Shown here piece after piece: positions 47,010 to 56,995 of a stretch of DNA of 64,000 bases; the first letter of the stretch is position 1, and every line of letters starts with the position of its first letter. Under the pieces are notes generated by a model. The model ran no database searches. It was not told where the DNA came from and saw only the letters and a program-made list of their open reading frames with translations. A program made the translations under genes and the position numbers. Source of the DNA: Siphonodentalium dalli (Eukaryota > Mollusca > Scaphopoda > Gadilida > Siphonodentaliidae); NCBI GenBank assembly GCA_032622095.1, contig CP136068.1, positions 112,049,546 through 112,113,545 of the forward strand, read 5' to 3'.

Positions 47010-47640
47010 AACTTCGCACGATTCTGGTGTATATAGTCGGATGTGACGACAGGGGTTTGGTCAAAATTGTTAATTTGGAAATTAATATCATGCCTGATAT
47101 AACATTAGTAGGAACATTACCAAAAAATCTCTTATTTTGTCGGATGGCACCATCAGTAAATTGGTTGACTCAATACACCCTAATGTGGATTTGGAAATTT
47201 TCTCAGACCTTTCACTCACGGCAACAATGTCATACATTTTGCAACACATAATACGAGTAAAACCTTGGAACAGATCCTAATTAATGTCGGATTCGTTGAC
47301 ATCAAAGAAGGGATGGAATTAATTAAATCGGGCAAATCCCTCCTGGATATTCAGAAAAAGCTAGGAATAAAGATTTCGAACAGTGTGTCCCAAATCAAGA
47401 AAGCTTTCCCGAAAGCCAAAATTTTCTTTCAGCTCTCAGATTTCAACGATAATTTGCCGCAAGAAAAATTTATTTAAAAATTCAACTCCACGGTGATGAA
47501 CATCACGGACAAAAGTAATTTCACAGCAATGTTCTCTCTACCGACAAACCAAATTCATAAAGTAAATACCGCCAACAAATTAGATTGAACACAATCGACC
47601 GCCAAGCTCTTTCACCAAAAATGGCTAGAAACATTGCAGA
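47010..47640 (+). pseudogene. Unrecognised coding-like relic
   Basis: In pieces of different frames the plus strand reads GFVDIKEGMELIKSGKSLLD, IKKAFPKAKIFFQLSDF, NDNLPQEKFIKKFNSTVM and DRQALSPKMARNIAE. The rhythm of a beta strand after an AFPKAKI-like helix, and a late D-R-Q-x-LS, resembles SGNH-hydrolase-like proteins of mobile elements, but no catalytic block is clear. Stops and frameshifts are many. Function is unknown. Confidence 0.3.
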
Positions 47641-47764
47641 AACCTAAAAATCAAAATCTTAAAGATAAGCTTGTCAAGTCTCAAACGACCATCAGTTGGA
47701 AACTTTCCAATTGTAGGGGTGACAGATAGTTTGGACAGTTTGGAGTACTAGTAGGAAAGTTCCA

Positions 47765-47895
47765 TTACAACACAAAGGGCTGCAAATGGAATTTCGCGAA
47801 TATAGTAGTTTGCTCTGGGTTAATGATTGTGCTGTTATTTCAAGGTGGACACCCCCTCCAGTGGATACCTTCTGGTCACGTCCATGTTGATAGTG
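47765..47895 (+). repeat. Dispersed repeat related to 27060-27190 and 48835-48965
   Basis: The copies share TGCAAATGGAATT, CAAGGTGGACACCCCC and a following (A/T)CC(T/C)TCT(A/G)G block in the same order. At 27050 and 48901 the family includes a long G run. No ends were determined. Confidence 0.45.
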
Positions 47896-49423
47896 ATCCG
47901 AAAGATTCCCATGATTCTATTACAACGTATTGCATTGGATTCCGACCGCGTTGTGCGGCAGCATGATATTCCCCATAATATAGATAGTACTAAATGCCTT
48001 CCGATAACTATTATTTTGTATGTTACTTGTTATTATCCTGTTTATACGTGAAATGATTCAACATGAAGGATGCTGCGACATTCACAGTGAGCACCCTTGT
48101 TCCTCTCCTGTCTTCTAAATTCTCACCCACTCTCTCTCTCTCTCTCGCTCTCTCTCTCTCCCTCTCTCTATATCTGCCTCCTGCTATCCCTAACACTATC
48201 TTCTCACTGTTTTCAATCCCTAACTCATGAAACAAATTCAGTTGTATAACTCCATTTCTCCTAAAACCATTATTTACAACCCTTCCCGTCTGATATATAC
48301 CCCTCCCTCACTTATTGGGGACGAGGCATGTTGCCAAAGAGGAGAACACTTCATATAAGCCCTCGGGCTTGTTGTATGATCCTCGTTTCCATACATTAAC
48401 TCTTTTATTTTGCATATATGTGTCATCTGTATATACAATGTATTATGTTATTTGTTTGGATTTGGAAATAAAATTATGTTTACACAATAGTGTTCAGTGT
48501 AAAATTGGCATTATACACCAATTGAGGGCGTCAAATTCAAGTATCCCCAGATATATATTTTGTTTTTATTTAGTATATTTTCATTTGGATTGTGACAGGG
48601 GTTTGATGGAGTGCATCAACCACCAACGACACTCCCCAACTTTGACCGAACTGTTCAGTAGTTGTTAAGTTAAGAATTAATATAGGTTAAAATGATATTT
48701 TGATCATCCAACCTGTGTTTGGTGTGAAATTTGTTGTTTTAGATAAACAGTCGAATATTTCTGTCTTTCGTTTAAATATGTGGACTAAAAACTGGGGAAA
48801 ACATCCTCAACAGTTCGTAATATTGTGCCATTAGAAGGAAACCTCCTACTCAAGGCGCGGTGAAAATAAAATTTCCCACCTTGGTCCAAGTGGGTGGGGC
48901 GGGGGGGGGGGGTGACAATACCAAAGTGCACACCACAACGGAGACCCCCTAGCCACATCCCTTGGTCATCCGACCCCATGTTTTGCATAGCGACCCTGTA
49001 GCCACGTTCCTGAGTTTCGATGGAGATTGTGATATGAGTCAAAGCAGTACCCCCATCACCGATGATTAAAGTTATTTGTGCTTTATTGTTAATATCTAAC
49101 ATCTTGTTCGTTTATCTCGAAGTGTTGATATGGTGATTATTATGCCCTCTAGGGATGTATATTGGCAAGTGTATTTGGCCCTGTCACGGGATGTGATGGG
49201 GTAAATGATTTTTGAACGTACTCGGTACTCTTGCATGTTGTGTGTTCTCTGTAATATAGGCCAGCCAACAGTATGTGCAAGTCGGTGCCGCACTAACGCT
49301 GTGATTCCGCTCCGATCATTCATGCATCAGGATCTTTTGTCGCTAATATACATTGTCGATAATATACGATGCCACAAAGCGGTAACTCACACAACGGTTG
49401 ATTGTCTTTTGAATAATGGCTTT

Positions 49424-49492
49424 TCTCCGAGACCCCAATGTTTGTTTGGGAAATAAACAAACACAACATACACATGAAGCCCCAGAGGGCAC
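49424..49492 (+). repeat. Direct repeat, copy 1
   Basis: It matches 50469-50535 with few changes: TTCTCCGAGACCCCAATG, GTTTGTTTGGGAAATAAACA and AGAGGGCACAGCGA are shared. The copies lie 1045 bp apart, just downstream of the DIRS-like relic on the minus strand. Confidence 0.75.
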
Positions 49493-50468
49493 AGCGATTT
49501 TTATTGTGCTCGATGTAAACTGTAAGTAAAGTCGTTTCGTTCCTTCCGACTACGGATAACGGCGGCATGCCTAGATAGTCTCCCATAACATCACTGACAT
49601 TGCGTCCATATGTATCATATAACATTGACATAATATGCCAAAAACCATTCAGCAATAGTGCTTGGAAACACATCGACAGCATACGCCACAAAGAGCTACC
49701 ATAGCAATACCGCTTATACCGGGAACACACACTGTGTGCAATATATAAATCACACCATCAAGAATCTGGAATATTGAATCCTCCAAGCTTCAAACAGCAC
49801 TTAAGATACAAGAATAACTTAATACACATCGTGAACATATCATGCAGATCTGTTGGTCGATACCGATCAAGAACACACGGGCACTGAGATTCTCATAATC
49901 CGACTGATAATTAACCACTGTTAAAACCCGGACAGCAATTAAGGTGGAACACACTCATATGAATTAATCGTGAAATCCGGAGCCTCTATATACGCCTCCA
50001 CAAATATCCGCAATCGAGTCCGAAACAACTAGAAAAGAAACAAAAATCAATATATATACGTAGAGACATGAATGCACATCATAACTATAACACTGACAAT
50101 GATCTCAAATAGTATGTCATGCATATACTATAATACTCGGAGGCTTCATGTGCATGTTTGCGTCGTGTTAAAATTCAATATTTTTTTGCAAAAAACGAGT
50201 TACGTAGAAATTGTTAGCAAAAGTTTATATAAGTTTCGATATGCGTCTCCTTGCGTGCATACGGGTACTGATTTACAAATAAGTCTTAAGCTTATCTATA
50301 TGCTTAAAATAAACAACCGATCGCTGTGTCTCTCCAGTTTCAAATGACCCTGGTCCAATCAACACGGATTGACGTTACCTCACACAATTCGTGCTGAGTA
50401 CCCCAACTTTCGGAGAAATCAGTTCCATTCTACATGTAATTCGTCCCTCAAACGAATAGAACTATATT

Positions 50469-50535
50469 TCTCCGAGACCCCAATGTTTGTTTGGGAAATA
50501 AACATACACAAGAAGCCACAAGAGGGCACAGCGAA
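50469..50535 (+). repeat. Direct repeat, copy 2
   Basis: Second copy of the 49424-49492 repeat, with a short deletion in the middle. Its position about 60 bases beyond the end of the recombinase relic would suit a split direct repeat of a DIRS/Ngaro-type element, but the partner repeats were not found. Confidence 0.7.
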
Positions 50536-50594
50536 ATGCCCCAAGGAAAGGGCCTTGTTACAAAATCTAATGAATTCATAGATTCAAATTCATA

Positions 50595-51600
50595 GAAACG
50601 CCCATTAAGTATTCCATCGACTCGTGCACAGATCCATCCTTTGCCTTTTCACTTTTCCATCTGCCGCTTTTTTAAAAACAATTTGTCAGGAATACTTCGA
50701 TTCGCTGCTTAAGTTGCTCCTCCAGATCTGAGACTATGCAAGCCAAAATATTTGATATCATGAACTATGTCTGAGAAACCCTGAATGAAATCGTCTCTAA
50801 ATCTTGAATACGTTAAAGGGACACGATCAGCTCTTAGTTTATATCCAGGAACAACATAAATCTCAGTCAAACGACGAAAAATGAATTCACGAGAACTTCC
50901 GTCAATATTGGAAAGAGTAAGATTCTCCTCAAGGTTATTCACAGGACATCTCTCAGTCACGGTTCGCCCAATAACGATCCACGAACCATCACGATAAACA
51001 TCCGTTTTCGACTTCTCAACGAAGAGAGACATGTGTGTCGTAGTAAATTCAATATAATTTCGTTTTATATTTAGCACTTCGCACGATCTCAGAAAACATG
51101 AAAACCCCAAAAGTACCAAAGGAGCAAGCGTATATATTTCAACGAAAGTCGATCACATTGACGATAGAAATCCTTTATATGGTTTATAGATACAGGCTCT
51201 TTCTTGATACTGGGTCTTGACAATCTCCGCTTCCCGGCTTCCAAAACATTCTGAATTAACGAATTGTCAGTTGGAGATTTTAAACCAATTAACCGGTGGA
51301 CATACATATTTGATGCCATAATAAGCCGAAATAACATGCGATACTGTTTTTGCTTCTTGCATAATTGTTCTAAGATACATCGCACAAACCAAAGGAGTCG
51401 CCGGAAGAATCTGCGTAACTCCATGAAAACATGCCCATTTAGACCAGCGTTTAAATGTATAACAGTATTTCCGGTTAGCCGAAGATGCACGAGCATCGCA
51501 TAACAATTCTGGATGGCTTTTGGCAAGTTGTCTAAGGTCATGGGACAATTTTTTCTATTTCCGATCCAAAAATATCTACAAACACACCTGAACACAAAAA
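50595..51600 (-). pseudogene. Tyrosine recombinase of a DIRS/Ngaro-like retrotransposon, broken
   Basis: On the minus strand 51548-51267 gives the core-binding half (NRKYCYTFKRWSKWACFHG). A shifted frame continues with DSLIQNVLEAGKRRLSRP and then ends near GFHVF. 51119-50709 gives the catalytic half: GFSCFLRSCEVLNI with the first Arg (R11), FVEKSKTDVYRDG, and FGLHSLRSGGAT with His128 and Arg131 of the H-x-x-R motif. Past the stop, frames around 50700-50600 read IPDKLFLKK and then SEKAKDGSVHES, where the family normally has DGY with the nucleophilic Tyr. Here the position reads Ser. The enzyme would integrate a circular DNA copy by recombination. Frameshifts and the lost Tyr make this copy inactive. 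Confidence 0.75.
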
Positions 51601-51801
51601 TATATTAATATATACGGTAGTTCTTTTACACCAAAATAGACCTCCACCCACTCTACTAGGAATAAAGCACGATGTTGCTGCCAGCCAACGCAAAACTCCT
51701 TCCACGAACCAATTTAAACTGGAATGGCCAACACAAATTAAAGGCCAAAAATATGCCGAAGGCCAATCTGGCACAATAAGTGTACACTTTGCATGACAGT
51801 T

Positions 51802-52422
51802 TTATAAGTGACTTATAGTTCTCCCTATTAAAGAAATTGGTCCCACCAACCAATTAATATCACAATTCCATTGGGCTGTGAAAGCATCAACATTATCAGA
51901 ACCAGGATTCCAGAAACGAGAATAAAACCTGAAACATTTTGTATTGTAAAAAGAAGCGAAACAATCTACTGTGTGCGGTCCCCATTTAGAGTCGATCATT
52001 TTAAAAATATATTCAGAGATGGCCCAGTCATCTCGATCTACTATTTTAGATAAATAGTCCGCCCTTTCATTCTCGTTCCTGGGTATCCACTCCATATTCA
52101 AAAATATGCGATACTTCAAACATAATGAAAATATGGCTCGAACTACTTTCTGAATATGAGACTTCATGCCCACCTTGTCAACAATGCTGACAACATTTTG
52201 ATTATCCGTAAACCATTTGATACAATATAAAAATTCACTCAAACTGCTCAGTACTAATTGCACTGCTCTCAACTCACGCCAAGTGGAACTCATGTTCACT
52301 TCGTCAACATACCACTGTCCGTGAGATACACGATCTCCGAACTGAACGCAGTAACCAGCGTAACCTGTTTCACTAGCGTCTGAATAAATCATTTTTGTGC
52401 AAAAAAAATTGTTATTAAACAA
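51802..52422 (-). pseudogene. RNase H domain of the DIRS/Ngaro-like element
   Basis: A 206-codon frame with MIYSDASETGYAGY (first catalytic Asp), SSTWRELRAV (Glu), FTDNQNVVSI (Asp) and RNENERADYLSK. These are the RNase H blocks in the style specific to DIRS-like elements, where they are followed by VDCFASFYNTKCFRFYSRFW, and then AFTAQWN and a W-V-P-like WLVGPI. It removes RNA from the RNA-DNA hybrid during replication. The frame is itself open but joined to RT and recombinase only through frame changes. Confidence 0.8.
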
Positions 52423-53810
52423 CGATTATTGAAATTCTCAATATTATCACGCCAAAATTCAAGTTGATTGATACCACGGTCAGATAACCTAATCTGAGAA
52501 TTCCAAGAATTTGCGTCGTCAATATCTACACCCAAACAACAGTCCATGAGTTGAACATCACTACCAATGACTAGCTTAGTGGCAATTAATTGTCCAATAA
52601 CCTTCCTGGCCGGGATGGAACTACCCACTGACGACCGTTGAAGCAGAATATTTATCGCATAATGAATTTTTGACATTCTTCGATCTGGAATTTTAATCTC
52701 CATAGAGCGAGTATCAAGTTTGATACCAAAAAAATATATACATTGACTGGCCACAATGATTTCTCAGTCTTGGGTACAAAACCACTCTGTAACAAATCTT
52801 GTTGAAATTGGCTGCAATAGACTCAATTTCTTCTCGAGATGAGACTATCGCCAAACCGTCGTCAAGGAACATAACCACCCGTTTCCCTTCATCCACCCAC
52901 TTCTTCACAAGCCCCCTTGTCACTTTAGTAAACAAATACGGTGCTGTAGAAATTCTGAAAGGGACAACCAGGTATTTATAATACATGTTCGACCTTCTTT
53001 GTCTTCCAAGAAAAACCAAGAAATTTGGTATGCTCTTCCATGATATCTAAATGGTGATAGGCAGAGTGAATATCAAATTTAATACACCAACAATTCGGTT
53101 TTAAATACAGAAGAGCGGTCTTCCCATCTTCGACATTTTCCAAAGGTACCTACTCACAACACTCAGGTCTAAACTGAGCCTGTTTTTGTTATCACCGATA
53201 ACGGATTGACAATAATTTATTATTGGCCTGCGATCACACTTTTCAATTAACCCTCTATCCAGCAAATTGTTAATTTCTTGTGAAACAAATGCGAAATGTT
53301 GCTTGGCTGAACAATTATTACCGAGTTCAATTGATGGTGGTGTTAAATAGAATGGCATCTTATAGCCATTCTCAATAGTATTTATAACAAAAAATGTAGA
53401 TTCAATCGATTTCCAAAACTCAACATTCCTTTTAAGTCAATTTTTAACACTAATGTCAGCAAAGCAACTCCCACAACATTCAAAACCTGACGTTAAAGGT
53501 TTCCCTTTAAGACAATGGATGGAATTCTCAATACATGAATTGTCATTCGATGTACTAAAACACAACAATACTTAACTTGCAGTCCATTGTCATCAATCCG
53601 GGGTGCATCATTTCCGAGGTTGGAATCCGGCGACGCTGGCTGTGGACGGCTGTGGTACCGTTAACAAGGGACAAAATCGCCTGTAATGTTGGAAGGACCC
53701 GCAGACGAAACACGCGCCTCTATTCGTCCCAGCACCCCCGTCACGACAGGAATGAAACCCAGCAGAAGAAGTGTTGCTTTACATGAGAGAAGAATCAGTT
53801 TTCTGTTGAT
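52389..53810 (-). pseudogene. Reverse transcriptase and upstream part of the DIRS/Ngaro-like element
   Basis: Reading down the minus strand, a decayed stretch from about 53810 ends with FWKSIESTFFVINTIENGYK. 53358-53101 gives PFYLTPPSIELGNN, FVSQEINNLLDRGLIEK and NRLSLDLSVVSRYL. After a frame change FDIHSAYHHLDIM is seen. 53019-52714 gives VVPFRISTAPYLFTK and VVMFLDDGLAIVS with the DD pair (53-54). 52754-52389 gives the thumb (FFGIKLDTRSMEIKIP, KVIGQLIATKLVIG). The order and wording match DIRS-type RT. Several frameshifts make it a relic. Confidence 0.8.
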
Positions 53811-54546
53811 AAGGCACACTTCTAGATATCGTTATCCTCGAGAGACTCCGATGTAGCAATATATTCAAGAATTTCCCAACCGCTATGCAGAACGGATTTC
53901 AGAGGGGCGTCGGTTGCTCAATAACCACATTCGAGCTGCAAAAAGCATTTGGTGTAAACATATTTATTTCTCTAAATCATGCACATTAATTAACAGAGTT
54001 GTATACTATACATAAAGACAATTATTTTAGAGAATGGGATTTGGCAGAAAGTATGATGCTTATATTAGCCATTTCCCCATCTTTGTCATTCACATGTGGT
54101 GGTGTCTTTATTGCTTTTTCATAATGTTCTTTTCCCAGTTAGATCTTGTTTTTGTTTAAATTTTACTATCGTATTATTATCATTGTCAGCCGTCTGGGGC
54201 ATAGACTGTCCAACAGTAACCCATAATAATGGGTCACTGTTGGGCAGTCCACGCATCAGTTGAACTGAATTGTTACTACCTGTTTGTTTGTTTGTGACCT
54301 GACCATTGACCCCACTCGGTCAGTTTACAATAAGCATAGTATAATTAACGTTTCAAGATCGATACGACAAGAGTGATGCATTGTATGTATATACTTATTA
54401 CGAGCAACTCTAGGTTATCATGCCCGAAGACAGAATAGGAAATAAGAGATATTTTCTAGTTTTCTGAGTTGTGCTGTATATTTAGTCACTTCTATGTGAT
54501 AATGGGCCTTTGTACACTCGCCTTGTTTCATGTATGAGCAGGAATT
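53811..54546. other. Gene-free stretch with a small hairpin
   Basis: GACTGTCCAACAGT and its partner ACTGTTGGGCAGTC at 54204-54249 form an imperfect hairpin of about 20 bp. No gene was seen. Confidence 0.4.
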
Positions 54547-54636
54547 ACCATTTATTTATTTGTATTTATTTATACTTATTTAAACTTATTTAAACTTATT
54601 TATACGTATTTATATGGAGAGCGACTTGGGTAAAGT
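54547..54636 (-). repeat. AAATA-type tail of the minus-strand LINE
   Basis: On the minus strand the LINE stop at 54637 is followed within about 30 bases by repeated AAATAAGT, TAAATAAAT and AAATAAATAAAT units. This is the expected simple-repeat 3' end of the element. Confidence 0.55.
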
Positions 54637-55947
54637 TCAATTTGAGAATCGTTTAGACAACAATATAAATTTTTGAACCCTCAGAAATATATCTATATTC
54701 TCTTCCAGTGATACTTCGCTGCTTCCATGTAGCAGGGTTGCTATGCCTGGTCGGGTTATTAACCCTGAGAAGCACCTATTTCTTTCAGCAGAGAACCTGC
54801 GACAATAAAAAAGAAATTGTTCTGCTGTTTCTTCGGTACCACATATACATAACGGATTATCTCTCAAGTGATTGCTGTGAAGATCATGATTTAAATTACT
54901 GCATTCCAGTCTTAGTCGACAATGGTATATATGGCTTGCTCTCGTATATGCAAATTCCAGATATCGAGGACGTTCTTTTATACCGCTATTCAGAAAAACT
55001 TTAAAGTCTGAGAGTGTTTCACAGTTCCTCGCTTCTGGTTTTAACTTGTTCCATAGATTGATAGATCGTGGAAGAACGGATTTCTGATAAATAACTGAGT
55101 TGCAGAAAGGTACTCTAAGGTCATCTGATCTCGTGTCATATCCACTTGTGCGCGATACTTTATTCGGAACAGCATTGTATAAGTAAGGGGGAGTTAGTTT
55201 TTTCGTCATTTTAAAATATAGTACAAGTTTAGAATGTTTTGATAATGTGTCCCAACCAATTTCTTGGAGAACTATGTCTTTATTACAACTTCTAGTCCCA
55301 CCGGTTACTAGTCTAGCTGCTTCGTATTGAATATCTTCTAAAGAATTGGCTTCTTCGCCTGTACAGTTATCCCATACTGAGGAAGCATATTCCAAGACAG
55401 GTCGAATATAGGACAAATAGATTCTTTCTAAAGTTCTTCTGTCAAGGATAAATTTATATTTCCTCAGTATGTACATTCTTTTGGTCGGTCGATTTTCAAT
55501 ATCTTCTATATGGTCTTTCCATTTCCCCTGCCGGTTGAATGTCAGACCCAAATGTTTATGTGTTTCCACCTCATCTATGCTCTCGTTGGCCATATTTAAT
55601 ACTGGTTGGTGTATGGGTATTTGTTTCCACGATACAAGCAAGGATTCTGTTTTCAATGGGTTAAATTTAACTGCCCAGGTTTTCGACCAGTTGAATATTT
55701 TGTGTAGGTCTGAATTTATCACCTCTGCAGCAATTATGGGATCTTCTATAGCAATATAAAGTGATGTATCATCAGCAAATAAACGTATGTTGCATGTAAT
55801 TCCATCGACTATGTCGTTTACGTACACGAGAAAGAGTAGAGGGCCGAGTATGGATCCTTGAGGCACTCCTGCTTTAACTTCTTTCCATGGAGAATTAAAA
55901 TTAGAAATTGTAACTCTTTGTTGTCTATTTTCGAGATAATTTTCCAA
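54637..55947 (-). pseudogene. CR1/Jockey-type LINE ORF2, RT second half to C-terminus
   Basis: A 436-codon frame. It opens in the RT palm with KAGVPQGSILGPLLFLVYVN (motif B, 25-44) and IRLFADDTSLY with the catalytic DD (59-60). Then come KTWAVKFNPLKTE, HKHLGLTFNRQGKWKDH, YIRPVLEYASSVWDN and AARLVTGGTRS. The C-terminal zinc-like stretch follows: CRLRLECSNLNHDLHS and PLCICGTEETAEQFLFYC. The natural stop is kept. The first half of the RT lies in a different frame upstream, so the copy cannot make a full protein. Confidence 0.85.
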
Positions 55948-56400
55948 GAGTTTTTCCCTGTTATACCCATTATTTTAAGCTTGAAAATGAGACCCCTGTG
56001 CCAAACTTTGTCAAACGCCTTGCTTATATCGCAGAACACACCCCTTATTTCCTTCCCGTCATCAAGGGCTGAGATAATATAGTGATAAATATCAATTAAT
56101 TGGAATACGGTGCTATCATTCGGTGTAAATCCTGATTGTAAGTCGCTTAAAAGCTTATTAGTTCGGAGGTGTTTTGATATATGATAGAACAGACATTTTT
56201 CAAAAACCTTAGAAAGACAACTAAGCAAAGATACTGGTCGATAATTGGATGGATCGCTGGGATCTCCCTTTTTGAAAATTGGACATACGTTTGCTTTTTT
56301 CCATTCTGATGGAAAGTACGATTTTTCAATGAAAATCTTGAAAGCAAATGCTAGTGGTTTGGCTAGCGATATAGAACATTTTTTTTAAACTTTAGGACTA
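55818..56400 (-). pseudogene. Same LINE, RT first half
   Basis: 56228-55818 contains MLSCLSKVFEKCLFYHISKH, LLSDLQSGFTPNDST and VFCDISKAFDKVWHRGL with the first catalytic Asp (D67). Just upstream, in another frame, EKSYFPSEWKKANVCPIF and SDPSNYRPVSLL carry the first RT blocks. Frame changes near 56230 and 55930 break the enzyme. Confidence 0.8.
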
Positions 56401-56995
56401 ATACTGTCGTAACCGGCCGCTTTAGATGTTTTGATTGAGTTTAAACTTTCTAGTACACGTTCATAAGTAATTTCAATTTCATCTAGGCGTTATTCGTCAG
56501 CCAATCAAAGAGGGGTAACTCTAACTTATCTTCGTCGGATATGGAAGAGATTTTACAAAAGTAGTTATTTAATAAATCTGCCTTTTCATCGTGTCCGGTT
56601 AATACAATCTTATCTGTTTTCAGGGCTGGTATTGGTTTAGATTCCGGTTTCATTAGATGGTTTAGTGTTTTCCACCAGAGTGAGGAATCAGTGAAACAAC
56701 TACCCAGTATTGACTGCGTTTTCTCCAGAGACTTTTGCTTGGAACGTCTAATTTTTGTTATAATTTCATTTCTTTTCTTTTTATAATTATTCCACGCTTC
56801 GACGGTACCTTTTTTTTTTGCCGAATTATACAAACGTTTCCTTTGTCTCATAAGTTTACGTAGTTCACATGTTAACCATTCAAAAAGCATTTGCGTATGC
56901 ATAATGCACGGGTCCTGTGTATATGCAGCGTTCCTTGATTCAAAGAAAGTGTTTGATCGCGTATGGAAAAACTGCTTTTTGGACGCGAGAGACAC
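56401..56995 (-). pseudogene. Same LINE, linker between endonuclease and RT; 5' truncation
   Basis: 56995-56483 encodes the linker: FEWLTCELRKLMRQRKRLYN, EAWNNYKKKRNEIITKIRRS and SLWWKTLNHLMKPES, ending LLNNYFCKISSI. No endonuclease precedes it: beyond about 56930 similarity to LINE protein stops. This is typical 5' truncation on insertion. The linker resembles the relic at 11390-11560 on the other strand. Confidence 0.75.

Larger units (their letters stand above)
46781..50594. other. Mostly gene-free stretch with repeats
   Basis: It contains a possible coding relic (47010-47640), a dispersed-repeat copy (47765-47895), a CT microsatellite (48127-48170), a 12-G run (48901-48912) and a pair of direct repeats (49424 and 50469). 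No host gene was recognised. The Arg/Glu-rich minus-strand frame at 48023-48235 is the microsatellite translated. Confidence 0.4.

Noticed and set aside
48023-48235. Minus-strand frame rich in Arg and Glu
   Set aside because: It is the CT microsatellite translated.
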